Of a stretch of 36,980 nucleotides of DNA, positions 1 through 8,442 are shown piece after piece. The position numbers and the translations under genes are program-made. The notes beneath the pieces were generated by a model. That model was not told the DNA's origin and did not search any database. It saw only the letters and a program-made list of their open reading frames with translations. Within the stretch, counting starts at the first letter, position 1, and the number at the start of each line of letters is the position of its first letter. The DNA is taken from assembly GCA_034437455.1 (NCBI GenBank), contig DAOTUB010000086.1, positions 1 through 36,980 on the forward strand, in the 5' to 3' direction. Source of the stretch: DAOTUB01 sp034437455 (GTDB lineage: Bacteria > Chloroflexota > Anaerolineae > B4-G1).

Positions 1-1
1 C

Positions 2-328
2 GTCGTGGACCTGGCCGCGGAGTTGATCCGTCTCTCTGGGTTGGAGCCTGGGCGCGACATCGAAATCGTCTTTACCGCTCCGCGCCCGGGGGAAAAGCTG
101 AGCGAGGTCTTGTTCGCCGAGGGAGAGGAACCCCGCCATACCAGGCACGAAAAGATCCTCGTCGCGTATGGAAATAACTCCTGGGATGGCGACACATTGT
201 CTCGCCACCTGCGCGAGCTGGAGGATCTGGCGCGAGAGGGAGATGCAGCGCGCATTCGGGCCAAGATGCGGGAAATTGTACCTACCTATCGGCCAGCAAC
301 TGGAAGCATTGAGGAGGCTTTAGCGTGA
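2..328 (+). CDS. CapD/FlaA1-like nucleoside-diphosphate-sugar epimerase/dehydratase, C-terminal fragment
   Basis: This is the last 108 codons of a gene that starts outside the window; the frame is open from base 2. The residues LIRLSGLEPGRDIEIVF followed by RPGEKLSE match the C-terminal end of the CapD/FlaA1/WbpM family of UDP-sugar 4,6-dehydratases and epimerases, which make modified sugars for capsule, O-antigen or glycan. The NAD-binding Rossmann part is not in the window, so the exact reaction cannot be read. The stop codon overlaps the GTG start of the next gene by 4 bases, implying translational coupling with the O-antigen ligase-like protein and a shared role in surface polysaccharide synthesis. 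Confidence 0.85.
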   Translation, partial: VVDLAAELIRLSGLEPGRDIEIVFTAPRPGEKLSEVLFAEGEEPRHTRHEKILVAYGNNSWDGDTLSRHLRELEDLAREGDAARIRAKMREIVPTYRPATGSIEEALA

Positions 329-3072
329 AGGCAAATGTTGTGCAGACCAAACTGACCGTTTTTTGTGACAAGCTCATCGAAGCTGGTTGGCTCGCCGCGA
401 TCATCATCGTGCCCCTGCGTTTCAACATCTTCCTGGAGCGGGTCTCTCAAATGAGCAAGGTGTGCCTGTTGCGCTCCATTGCCCTGTTGATGGTGTTGGC
501 CTGGGCGATCAAGATAGTGGAGCAGCGGAAACGCGCGAAAGGACAGGGGACGAGGCTGGCTCTTGCCCAAAGGGCGCGGGATTTTCTGGTTTCACCTTTC
601 GTGTTGCCGACGGTGGCGCTGGTCGTCGTCTATCTGCTGTCCTCTTTTACCTCGGTTTGGCCCCGCGTCAGCTTTTTGGGTTCCTATCGTCGTTTCCAGG
701 GAACTTGCACGATGCTTTCTTACATCGCGATCTTTTTCTTGGTCGGGCAGAACTTGCGCGCGCGGGAGCAAGTGGAGCGGCTCGTGACTGTCATCCTGCT
801 GACCAGTCTGCCTGTCGTGCTCTACGGTCTGTTCCAACATTATGGTTTTGATCCCATACCCTGGGGCCAGGATATTGCCGGACGGGTCGTCTCGTCGGTG
901 GGTAACGCCATCTCTTTGGGCGCTTATCTGATTATGGTGATCCCATTGACGATGTGGCAGCTGGGGGTCTCTTTTTCGCGATACCGCGCCAGTCACAAGG
1001 AGCGCGTTGTTCATCTCATCTCGACGGCGCTCTATCTGCTCCTTCTGGTCGCTCAGTTGTTGTGCCTGCTGTTTACCCAGAGCCGGGGACCGTTTTTTGG
1101 TCTCGTTGGCGGTTTGTTTTTCTTCTTTCTCTTGTGGGCTATCCTCAAAGGCAAACAAGGCCTGGGTTTGACGGTGATCAGTCTGGTTATTTTGCTGGGC
1201 CTCTTTCTGGTTGTGCTGAATTTGCCCAATACCCCGTTCGGGAAGCCCGCGGCCGCGCTTCAAAAGTTTCCCTTCATCGAGCGGTTGAGTCGGATCGTGG
1301 GCGGGGAAAGTTTTCAATTTCGCTCTGTCTTTTGGGAGATCGCCGTGAATATGAGTCTGGCCCGGCCCCTGCGCGCGATCCTCGGATATGGGCCAGAGAC
1401 GATGGCCGTCGCTCACTATCCCTTTGTGTCGCCGGAGCTGATGGACCTGGCCGAAAATCTCAGAGCAGTAGATCGTTGTCATAATGTGGCGCTCGATGCT
1501 TTGGTAACCACAGGTCTCGTCGGTCTTGGCGCTTATCTCCTGCTGTTTGGCAGCGTGTTCTATTACGGACTAAAGTGGTTGGGCTTGATCGCGAATTCCC
1601 GTCAACCAAAGCTATTCATCGCTCTATTGGCTGGTGGGGGGATTCTTGGCCTGTGGCTCCCCTGGCAGCTAACGGGTTCACTAAAGTTCATCGGGTTGGG
1701 CGTACCGTTCGGTATGCTGGCGGCCCTGTTCATTTACGTGATCGTGTATCTTTTCAGCACGCGAATAAAAGCGGGACAGGATGAGAGCAGTTACCGGTTG
1801 TTGCTGGCTTTGTTCTCTGCCATCGTGGCTCATTTTATCGAGAGCCAGACCGGCATTGCCGTCACCACATTGCAAACCTACTTTTGGATCTTGCTTGCGT
1901 TGATGCTCGTCGTTGGCCTCTCGCTTCAGGGCGAGCGCGTGCTGGCCAAGTCAGAGAGCCGGCCTGTCTCCACCGGACGGGATAGAAGCAGGCGGAAAAA
2001 AGCGAGACTCAGGAAAGCGGCTCGCGGCGGGCGAGGATTGCGCCTCAATACACGGCTCTCTGGTTCCCTCTTGTTTTATTCTCTGTCCATCGGGCTGATC
2101 CTGATCACGATGGGTTTCAGTTTGATCTTTCAAAAGTTCGACATCCGGGCGGATTTTATGACGGTGGTACTTTTTCTACTCGTATGGCTGCTGACCAGCG
2201 TCGTCGCGATCGCAGATCCCCAACGGCAAGATGAGGGCAATTGGGGAACCTCGCTGATTATCTGTCTCTCGATTTCATTGCTCTGTTTCCTGCTCGTCTT
2301 TCCCTTTCACCTGATCAGCCTGCCGCCCTCTCAGAACCTTTCGAGCATTGTGATCGTCCATTATCTCTGTTTTGGTCTCGGGATCTTTGCCCTCGCCGCG
2401 AGCTTGTTCAGCGACATCCTCCTTCCGAGCGCGCTCTGGCGCGGAGCCAATTGGTGGCTTTACGCCGCCCTGACCGTGGTCGTCGTGCTGCTCATCGTGG
2501 CGACCAATCTCACTGTGTTGAGGGCCGACATCTACTTCAAAGCGGCCAATGCGATGGTGGGATATGAGAATTGGGAGCTGGGACTCGCGCTCTACAATCG
2601 GGCTGTAGAGCTTATGCCGAGCCAGGATCGCTACTACCTTCGTCTGGGTCGGGCGTATTTGAGTATGGCCAGGCTGAGGGATGCGAGCCAGGCGGAGATT
2701 TTGTTTCAAAGGGCCTCGGAGACATTCGAGCAGGGCAGGGAGATCAGTCCCCTCGACCCCGAACACTACATCAACCTGGGAGAGCTGCACCAACGCTGGG
2801 CGAGCGCGGCGACCGAGCCAGGGGAGGCGACTGAAAGGCTCGAGTTGGCCCTGGATTATTATCAGCAGGCCGCAGATATGAGCCTCACCTTCAAGCAATA
2901 CTTGGACAAATTGATAATGAGCGCCCACCTCGATTTGTCTGACGTGTACGCAGACGCCGGGCGGGTTGATGACGCTATCAAGGAAGTGGAGGCGGCCAAA
3001 GATCTCGCATCAGCCGAAGAGCAGGCGGGACTGGATGCTCGAATCGCCGAACTGGAAGCTCGAAAGCAGTAG
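325..3072 (+). CDS. O-antigen ligase/polymerase-like membrane protein with C-terminal TPR domain
   Basis: A 915-residue integral membrane protein. Residues 1 to about 525 hold many hydrophobic helices; the segment with TQSRG near residue 250 is typical of the Wzy_C (O-antigen ligase/WaaL) family. A following non-membrane loop contains a CHNVALDALVTTGL motif near residue 390, as in ligases that transfer or polymerise undecaprenyl-linked glycans on the outer face of the membrane. A basic loop (about 535-560) leads to another set of helices (about 575-735). The last 170 residues are soluble and helical with TPR-like units, for example NWELGLALYNRAVELMP. The GTG start follows an AGGAGG box at 312-317 and overlaps the upstream stop. 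The substrate is unknown. Confidence 0.85.
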   Translation: MKANVVQTKLTVFCDKLIEAGWLAAIIIVPLRFNIFLERVSQMSKVCLLRSIALLMVLAWAIKIVEQRKRAKGQGTRLALAQRARDFLVSPFVLPTVALVVVYLLSSFTSVWPRVSFLGSYRRFQGTCTMLSYIAIFFLVGQNLRAREQVERLVTVILLTSLPVVLYGLFQHYGFDPIPWGQDIAGRVVSSVGNAISLGAYLIMVIPLTMWQLGVSFSRYRASHKERVVHLISTALYLLLLVAQLLCLLFTQSRGPFFGLVGGLFFFFLLWAILKGKQGLGLTVISLVILLGLFLVVLNLPNTPFGKPAAALQKFPFIERLSRIVGGESFQFRSVFWEIAVNMSLARPLRAILGYGPETMAVAHYPFVSPELMDLAENLRAVDRCHNVALDALVTTGLVGLGAYLLLFGSVFYYGLKWLGLIANSRQPKLFIALLAGGGILGLWLPWQLTGSLKFIGLGVPFGMLAALFIYVIVYLFSTRIKAGQDESSYRLLLALFSAIVAHFIESQTGIAVTTLQTYFWILLALMLVVGLSLQGERVLAKSESRPVSTGRDRSRRKKARLRKAARGGRGLRLNTRLSGSLLFYSLSIGLILITMGFSLIFQKFDIRADFMTVVLFLLVWLLTSVVAIADPQRQDEGNWGTSLIICLSISLLCFLLVFPFHLISLPPSQNLSSIVIVHYLCFGLGIFALAASLFSDILLPSALWRGANWWLYAALTVVVVLLIVATNLTVLRADIYFKAANAMVGYENWELGLALYNRAVELMPSQDRYYLRLGRAYLSMARLRDASQAEILFQRASETFEQGREISPLDPEHYINLGELHQRWASAATEPGEATERLELALDYYQQAADMSLTFKQYLDKLIMSAHLDLSDVYADAGRVDDAIKEVEAAKDLASAEEQAGLDARIAELEARKQ

Positions 3073-3098
3073 ATGCTGGAAAAACTTGCCTGTCAAGC

Positions 3099-3204
3099 GT
3101 CATTTCGAGCGACCGTAGGAAGTGCGGACGCTATACGTCCGACAGAATCTCACGTTGACGAGATGAGAGACCCTTCGATTCCGCTGCGCTCCACTCAGGG
3201 TGAC
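3099..3204 (+). repeat. Dispersed palindromic intergenic repeat
   Basis: About 106 bases starting GTCATTTCGAGCGACC and ending CACTCAGGGTGAC. The ends are imperfect inverted copies, with internal GAATCTC and GAGATGAGAGAC segments. This layout resembles the non-coding palindromic repeats scattered between genes in Chloroflexota and other environmental genomes. It has no ORF and lies between the O-antigen ligase gene and the plsX promoter, where a hairpin could help end upstream transcription. Relatedness to the element at 14723-14945 is inferred from shared end style (GTCATT..CGAG). Confidence 0.6.
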
Positions 3205-3226
3205 GAATGCGCAAAAAGGATTTGCC

Positions 3227-3255
3227 TTGCATAACATGCCAAGTCGGGGTAAAAT
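3227..3255 (+). promoter_or_regulatory. Predicted sigma-70 promoter of plsX-fabF
   Basis: TTGCAT at 3227-3232 and TAAAAT at 3250-3255 are separated by 17 bases. Transcription would start near 3262, about 30 bases before the plsX GTG. A GAAGGAG ribosome-binding site lies at 3279-3285. This is a sequence match only. Confidence 0.45.
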
Positions 3256-3292
3256 CGGCCCATTATGATTACGATACAGAAGGAGTAGATGA

Positions 3293-4288
3293 GTGAAGAT
3301 TGTACTGGATGCGATGGGTTCAGACGACTATCCCGTCCCCGACGTCGCGGGGGCGGTGATGGCGGCCCAGACGTGGCAAGAGGATGAGATTCTTCTCGTT
3401 GGGCAGGAAGAGGTGATCCGGCGGGAGCTGGCCCGCCACGATGTAACTGGACTCGAGCTAACGATCGTGGACGCCCCGCAGGTCATCGAGATGGACGACG
3501 AGCCAGCCTGGGCGGCGCGGGAGAAGAAGCAATCCTCGATGCACGTGGGGATGAACCTGGTGCGCGAGGGCAAGGCCGACGCCTTTGTGAGCGTCGGCAA
3601 TACAGGCGGCGTGCTGGCCGTGGCTACCTTGCACACACTGAAGCGTATCCGGGGGGTGAAGCGGCCGGCGCTGGCCGTGATCTTGCCTTTTCCCACCGGT
3701 CACGTCATCGCGCTCGATATTGGCGCCAATACCGACTGTCGGCCCGAACACCTCTTTCAGTTCGCGGTGATGGGTGCTGCCTTTGCGCGAATTGTGTTGG
3801 ATTGCGACCGGCCGCGGGTGGCGCTTCTTTCCAATGGCGAGGAGCAGGGCAAGGGAAACGCCTTGGTCAAAGAGACGTACAAGCTGTTGGCCGATTCGGA
3901 ATTGAACTTTATCGGCAATTTTGAGCCCAAGGAGGCGGTGGTCGGTCATGCTGACGTCGTCGTCGCCGATGGCTTTGACTGCAACATCTTTGTCAAGACA
4001 CTCGAGGCCGCGACGAAAATGCTGGTCGGCCTCATTCGCGACGAGATTCAAGCCAGCCCCTTGACGGCAGTGGGAGGGCTGTTGGCCAAGCCCGCTTTCC
4101 GTCGCGTGGCACGGCGGGTCGATCCCTTCGAGGTGGGTGGCGGGCCTTTGTTGGGCGTGAACGGCGTGGTGACTATCGGTCACGGGCGCTCGAACGCGCT
4201 GGCGATCAAGAATACCATCGGACAGGCGCGCAGGGCGGTGCAAGGAGACGTGGTAGAAGCGATTCGTAGAGGGTTGGTAAAGGAGTGA
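3293..4288 (+). CDS. plsX: Phosphate acyltransferase PlsX
   Basis: A 331-residue protein of normal PlsX length. It starts with the family hallmark DAMGSDDYP and continues with the glycine-rich VSVGNTGGVLA and LDIGANTDCRPEHL segments. PlsX converts acyl-ACP and phosphate to acyl phosphate, the donor for PlsY in phospholipid synthesis at the inner face of the membrane. The GTG start is chosen because a GAAGGAG box lies 7 bases upstream; the nearby ATG at 3289 is in another frame. The gene is followed directly by fabF, the usual pairing of phospholipid and fatty-acid synthesis genes. Confidence 0.95.
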   Translation: MKIVLDAMGSDDYPVPDVAGAVMAAQTWQEDEILLVGQEEVIRRELARHDVTGLELTIVDAPQVIEMDDEPAWAAREKKQSSMHVGMNLVREGKADAFVSVGNTGGVLAVATLHTLKRIRGVKRPALAVILPFPTGHVIALDIGANTDCRPEHLFQFAVMGAAFARIVLDCDRPRVALLSNGEEQGKGNALVKETYKLLADSELNFIGNFEPKEAVVGHADVVVADGFDCNIFVKTLEAATKMLVGLIRDEIQASPLTAVGGLLAKPAFRRVARRVDPFEVGGGPLLGVNGVVTIGHGRSNALAIKNTIGQARRAVQGDVVEAIRRGLVKE

Positions 4289-4290
4289 AC

Positions 4291-5538
4291 GTGAAGAAAC
4301 ATAAGCGTGTTGTCATTACCGGTATGGGGGCGATGACGCCTCTTGGATTGACGCTGGAAGAAACCTGGGAGGGATTGCTGGCCAATCGTTCTGGTGTTGG
4401 CCCGATCACCCAGTTCGACGCCTCGGATCTTCCCGTACGGATCGCGGGCGAATTGAAGGACTTTGATCCCACGCAATACATTGATTTCAAAGAAGCACGG
4501 CGCATGTCGCGTTGCTCGCAGGTGGCCATCGCGATGGCCCAGATGGCGCTGGAGGATGCCAAACTGAGCCTGCCCCTGGCCGATGAGGAGCGGGTCGGGG
4601 TGTTGATCGGATGCGGGCTAGGGGGATTCGAGCGCGCGATCGAGGCGGTGGATACATATCGTAACAAAGGGTTAAAGCGTGTCAGTCCCTTCAGCGCTCC
4701 TTCATTGTTGGTGAACATGCCCTCCCATCACGTGAGCTGTTGGTCTGGCGCCAGAGGGCCTATCAGCACAGTCGTTTCGGCCTGCGCGACGGGCACCCAG
4801 GCTGTGGGAGAGGCCGCCGAGTTCATCCGCCGGGGCGCAGCCGACGTGGTGTTCTGCGGTGGAGTGGAGGCGGTGATTCACTTTGCAGCCATCGTCGGTT
4901 TCTGCGCCATGCGGGGGCTTTCTAGCCGTAACGATGAGCCGGAACGAGCCAGCCGTCCCTTTGACGTCGACCGGGATGGTTTTGTCCTCAGCGAGGGTGG
5001 GGCGGTGTTGGTGCTGGAATCGTTGGAACACGCGCAGAGGCGAGGAGCGCCTATTCGCGCCGAGGTGCTGGGGCACGCGTCCTCATCCGACGCCTTTCAC
5101 GTGGCGCAGCCAGACCCAGAGGGAAAGGGAGCCATTCGAGCGATGCGGTGGGCGTTGGAGGACGCCGGTCTGACCCCGGCGGACGTGGACTATATCAATG
5201 CCCACGGCAGCGCCACACCGATCAATGATCCCATTGAGACCCTAGCGATTAAAAACGTCTTTGGCGAGCAGGCGTATCAGGTTCCGATTAGTTCGACCAA
5301 GTCTATGATCGGTCACGCGATGGGCGGCGCTGGCGCGATCGAAGCTGCCGCGTGTGTCTTGACTATTGAGGAGGGAGTGATACACCCGACGATGAACCTG
5401 GAAAACCCAGATCCAGAATGCGACCTGGACTATGTGCCGGGGGGAGCACGCAAAGCCGACGTGCGCGTCGCGCTTTCCAACTCCTTCGGTCTGGGTGGGC
5501 AGAACGCCTGCCTGGTGTTGAGCCGTTTCGAGGGGTAG
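4291..5538 (+). CDS. fabF: 3-oxoacyl-ACP synthase II (KAS II)
   Basis: A thiolase-fold condensing enzyme of 415 residues that elongates acyl-ACP with malonyl-ACP in type II fatty-acid synthesis. The catalytic triad is visible: Cys165 in VVSACATGTQ, His305 in NAHGSATP and His342 in MIGHAMGGAGA, with Lys337 in SSTKS. Two in-frame GTG codons compete as start. The one at 4285 overlaps the plsX stop, but the AAAGGAG box at 4279-4285 would then overlap the start codon itself. The GTG at 4291 has 5 bases of spacing and gives the usual N-terminus, so it is preferred. Translation is probably coupled to plsX. Confidence 0.95.
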   Translation: MKKHKRVVITGMGAMTPLGLTLEETWEGLLANRSGVGPITQFDASDLPVRIAGELKDFDPTQYIDFKEARRMSRCSQVAIAMAQMALEDAKLSLPLADEERVGVLIGCGLGGFERAIEAVDTYRNKGLKRVSPFSAPSLLVNMPSHHVSCWSGARGPISTVVSACATGTQAVGEAAEFIRRGAADVVFCGGVEAVIHFAAIVGFCAMRGLSSRNDEPERASRPFDVDRDGFVLSEGGAVLVLESLEHAQRRGAPIRAEVLGHASSSDAFHVAQPDPEGKGAIRAMRWALEDAGLTPADVDYINAHGSATPINDPIETLAIKNVFGEQAYQVPISSTKSMIGHAMGGAGAIEAAACVLTIEEGVIHPTMNLENPDPECDLDYVPGGARKADVRVALSNSFGLGGQNACLVLSRFEG

Positions 5539-5539
5539 C

Positions 5540-6241
5540 ATGCGTATTATTCGCAATGAGCGCCGCATCCGTATGCTGAGTTCCATCGGCCAGTATATGA
5601 CGTTGGCCGGACTGGCGGCCTTGGTGATCGGACTGGTCATCTCTGTTGTGAGACCGGAATGGTTTGTGCTGATGTTGGTGAGCATGACGCTTGGTTTTAC
5701 TTTCTCCACAGTGGGCGGTTTTTTCTCTGGTCGCTACGTCGGCCCTTTGGCTCATCACGCTGCGCTGGTGGAGATTCTCAAGGGACTGGATCATCATCAC
5801 GTGCTTTTCCAGTACATCCTTCCTGTTCCCCACGTTTTGTTGGAGCCGGGCGGATGCACCGTCTTTGTGGTCAAACCTCAGGAGGGACGGGTGAGTTATG
5901 AGGGAGGCAAGTGGAAACATCACCAACGGGGTAAATTCTTTCGACAGCTTGCTGGTCAGGAGGGAATCGTCGCCCCGCACGTTGAGGCCGAGCAGCAGGT
6001 GCGCAAACTGGAGCGCTATCTGGACAAGCTCCTGCCCGGCGTGGAGGTGCCTGTCCGAGCCGTCATCGTATTTGTCAGCCCTAACGTCACCCTGGAGGCC
6101 GACGATTCTCCGGTGCCAGCTTTTTACCGCAAGAAGGTAAAGGCCTGGCTGCGAGGCCCAGGTAGTCTCAAGCTGCTCCCGGCTGATGTGCATCGTCAAC
6201 TGGTCGAGGCGTTGGGAGCCAATCGAGAGGAGGACGCGTAA
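5540..6241 (+). CDS. Membrane protein with NERD-like domain
   Basis: 233 residues. Two hydrophobic helices (about 15-35 and 40-65) are followed by a soluble region. There, LEPGGCTVFVVKPQEG, a GGKW stretch, an amphipathic helix with many Gln/Glu, and a strand AVIVFVSPNV have the order of a NERD (nuclease-related) domain. NERD domains resemble restriction-endonuclease folds but few have a known activity; here the usual acidic/lysine active site is not clear (VKPQEG in place of ETK.W-type residues), so activity is doubtful. The start lies 1 base after the fabF stop, so it is probably the last gene of the plsX-fabF operon. Function unknown. Confidence 0.6.
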   Translation: MRIIRNERRIRMLSSIGQYMTLAGLAALVIGLVISVVRPEWFVLMLVSMTLGFTFSTVGGFFSGRYVGPLAHHAALVEILKGLDHHHVLFQYILPVPHVLLEPGGCTVFVVKPQEGRVSYEGGKWKHHQRGKFFRQLAGQEGIVAPHVEAEQQVRKLERYLDKLLPGVEVPVRAVIVFVSPNVTLEADDSPVPAFYRKKVKAWLRGPGSLKLLPADVHRQLVEALGANREEDA

Positions 6242-6260
6242 AGGCCTGCTGGTGTTGGAG

Positions 6261-6303
6261 AGAAAACGAACGCCCCGACTATCGCGCGATAGCCAGGGCG
6301 TTC
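6261..6303 (-). terminator. Rho-independent terminator of rtcB
   Basis: GAACGCCC at 6268-6275 pairs with GGGCGTTC at 6296-6303. The interior is itself a perfect palindrome, CTATCGCGCGATAG (6279-6292). On the minus strand the stem is followed by GTTTTCT. It lies between convergent genes and may also stop plus-strand transcripts, although that side has no T-run. Confidence 0.75.
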
Positions 6304-6322
6304 TCACTGGTCGCTGCTCGTT

Positions 6323-7774
6323 CTATCCTTTGATCACGCCCAATGGTTCCAGGCGGGCCACCTTGCGGGCGATGCCCAGACCGTGCACTACCTCAACCAC
6401 GCGGCTGACATCCTTGTAGGCCTGTGGTGCTTCTTCGGCCAATCCCTTGTTGCTCTTGGCGCGGACGACGATCCCCTGATTTTCCAGTTGGTTTCTCAAA
6501 GTATGTCCCCGAACTTTTTTGCGTGCCTTTGTACGGCTCATCACACGCCCGGCTCCGTGACAGCTCGATCCCCAGGTTAGCTCCATCGCTTTCTGTGTGC
6601 CCACCAGCACGTAAGAGGCGGTGCCCATCGAGCCAGGCACCAGTACCGGTTGACCCACGTCACGGTAGTCGGCGGGCAGACCTTCGTAGCCAGGCCCGAA
6701 GGAGCGGGTGGCTCCCTTGCGGTGGACGCATAGTTTTGTTCTCTTGCCATCCACCTCGTGCTGTTCAAATTTGGCGATGTTGTGGGCCACGTCATAGACC
6801 TGAAATAGATCAAAGTCCTTCACCTTGCCGGCGAGCACTTGCTCAAAGGCCTCTCGCACACCCATTGCCAGTACCTGCCGGTTGACAAAGGCATAATTGA
6901 CCGCGCAAGCCATTGCGCCATAGTAGGCCCGTCCCTCCGGGGAATCTATGGGGGCGCAGACCAGTTGCCGGTTGGGTAGTTTAATGTTGTATTTGCGCAC
7001 TGCCGACTGTAGGCTTTTCACGTAATCATCACAGACTTGATGTCCAAAGCCCCGCGAGCCACAGTGGATCTGCACCACTACCTGAGCTTCCCGCAGGCCG
7101 AAGGTCTCTGCTACTTCCGGATCATAGATCTCGGTGATCACATCGAGTTCGAGAAAGTGATTGCCGGCGCCCAGCGAGCCCACCTGCGGCTGCCCTCGTT
7201 CTTTGGCTCGGTTACTGACTTTGCTGGGATCGGCCCCAGGCAGGCAGCCTTGCTCTTCTGTGTGGGCTACGTCCTCTTTACGCGCCAGGCCCCGTTTCAG
7301 CGCCCAAGTTGTCCCTTGCGTCAGCAATTTGTTCAGTTCTTGTTCAGAGACGCGCACGCGTCCTTTACCGCCTACGCCGCTGGGACAGGCTCGGTAAATG
7401 GCCGTCATAAGATCTTCTCGGTATGGCTCGATTTCTTCCTGCTCCAGGTGTGTACCCAGGAGTCGCACGCCGCAGTTGATATCATATCCAACACCTCCAG
7501 GGGAGATCACGCCGGTATTGGCTTGCATAGCTGCCACACCTCCAATGGGAAAGCCATATCCCTGGTGAAAGTCCGGCATAGCCATAGCATACTTGACAAT
7601 GCCGGGTAGGGTTGCGGTGTCTATCAATTGCTCCACTGTACGATCTCGAAAGGCCTCGTCAAAGAGTTCTGTATCGGCAAACAGTTGCGCCGGAACGCGC
7701 ATGTCGCCCCGGAAATCTTTTGGCAATTCCCAGATATAATTGTCTGCTTGGTGAAAGCTGCTTTTCTGTGTCAT
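6323..7774 (-). CDS. rtcB: RNA-splicing ligase RtcB
   Basis: A 483-residue 3'-phosphate RNA ligase. It joins 2',3'-cyclic phosphate or 3'-phosphate ends to 5'-OH ends using GTP and Mn2+, in tRNA splicing or RNA repair. Metal and guanylate residues are all present: Asp98 and Cys101 in GYDINCGVR, His206 in GAGNHFLELD, His237 in QIHCGSRG, His331 in VAHNIAKF, and the guanylylated His406 in SSCHGAGRVMSR. These align with the Pyrococcus RtcB positions. The archease gene lies 16 bases upstream in the same direction, so the two are co-transcribed. In bacteria RtcB usually acts in repair of cleaved RNA. Confidence 0.97.
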   Translation of the reverse strand: MTQKSSFHQADNYIWELPKDFRGDMRVPAQLFADTELFDEAFRDRTVEQLIDTATLPGIVKYAMAMPDFHQGYGFPIGGVAAMQANTGVISPGGVGYDINCGVRLLGTHLEQEEIEPYREDLMTAIYRACPSGVGGKGRVRVSEQELNKLLTQGTTWALKRGLARKEDVAHTEEQGCLPGADPSKVSNRAKERGQPQVGSLGAGNHFLELDVITEIYDPEVAETFGLREAQVVVQIHCGSRGFGHQVCDDYVKSLQSAVRKYNIKLPNRQLVCAPIDSPEGRAYYGAMACAVNYAFVNRQVLAMGVREAFEQVLAGKVKDFDLFQVYDVAHNIAKFEQHEVDGKRTKLCVHRKGATRSFGPGYEGLPADYRDVGQPVLVPGSMGTASYVLVGTQKAMELTWGSSCHGAGRVMSRTKARKKVRGHTLRNQLENQGIVVRAKSNKGLAEEAPQAYKDVSRVVEVVHGLGIARKVARLEPLGVIKG

Positions 7775-7790
7775 CTCTCTTCTCCTCTAC

Positions 7791-8198
7791 TCATACGTCG
7801 AATACGACGGTGGTCTCATAGCCCTTGTCGTTCTGCACAATTTTCAACTCGCTGAATGTGACTGCCTTGATATGTGCTAGGTGCTCTTGCGCTGGCCCGC
7901 CCTGGATGGCAGCTCGTAGGTGGGTTGGTGTGATCTCCAGCATGTCAAACCTAGTAAATATGCAGTCATCCTGTTCCCCCAAGTAGAGCAGTTCTCCTAA
8001 CCAGGTGACCAGCAGCACCTCGGCGTCGTCGGCCTCCAACTCAATTGTGCGCTTGAGCGTCTGAGGTACGTCGTCGGGGTCGACCAACTGGCAGGCCATA
8101 CCGTAGGCAGCGTTGACGAACATCTCGGCCAGGTCGCGTCCCCAAACGCGAATAGCGATGTCGGCAGTGTGTTCCACTTGTACAAATCGTTTATTCAT
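7791..8198 (-). CDS. Archease, RtcB activator
   Basis: 135 residues, the normal size for archease. The N-terminus VEHTADIAIRVWG, the middle DDAEVLLVTWLGELLYL and the C-terminal KAVTFSELKI are family signatures. Archease speeds guanylylation of RtcB and makes it a multiple-turnover enzyme. ATG at 8196-8198 is preferred because AAGG lies about 4 bases upstream; an in-frame GTG directly before it (8199-8201) is possible. The gene precedes rtcB by 16 bases, which supports co-expression of ligase and activator. Confidence 0.93.
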   Translation of the reverse strand: MNKRFVQVEHTADIAIRVWGRDLAEMFVNAAYGMACQLVDPDDVPQTLKRTIELEADDAEVLLVTWLGELLYLGEQDDCIFTRFDMLEITPTHLRAAIQGGPAQEHLAHIKAVTFSELKIVQNDKGYETTVVFDV

Positions 8199-8207
8199 CA
8201 CACCTTG

Positions 8208-8236
8208 ATCCTATCACAAACTGCGCGTTAAATCAA
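8208..8236 (-). promoter_or_regulatory. Candidate promoter of archease-rtcB
   Basis: On the minus strand TTGATT (8231-8236) and TAGGAT (8208-8213) are 17 bases apart. Transcription would begin only a few bases before the archease start, giving an almost leaderless mRNA. The -10 box is a weak match, so this is tentative. Confidence 0.3.
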
Positions 8237-8381
8237 GTGAGCGAGCGGCTCCAAGCGCCATTCGCGTAGCAACTAGGGGACGTCTATTTTCTAATCCTTG
8301 TCTTCTTTGATGAATAATAGGTTATGCGAATGATGCGAAAGAGTTCCAGCGAGCGTCGGCGCTACTAGGGTACACAATGTC

Positions 8382-8418
8382 AAAGCCCGAAGGATTTCCG
8401 CTATCCTTCGGGCTTTTT
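8382..8418. terminator. Intergenic terminator hairpin, possibly bidirectional
   Basis: A perfect 14-bp stem: AAAGCCCGAAGGAT (8382-8395) pairs with ATCCTTCGGGCTTT (8403-8416) around a 7-base loop, followed by TT. It lies 25 bases beyond the stop of the toroid gene, so it most likely ends that minus-strand transcript before archease. The T-run is better on the plus strand. Confidence 0.75.
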
Positions 8419-8442
8419 GTGATTAGATACCAGTATTGGCCT

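Noticed and set aside
592..1482. Open frame of 296 codons on the minus strand opposite the O-antigen ligase gene
   Set aside because: Its product is a Gln/His/Arg-rich shadow of hydrophobic codons; the plus strand encodes clear membrane helices with operon overlap.
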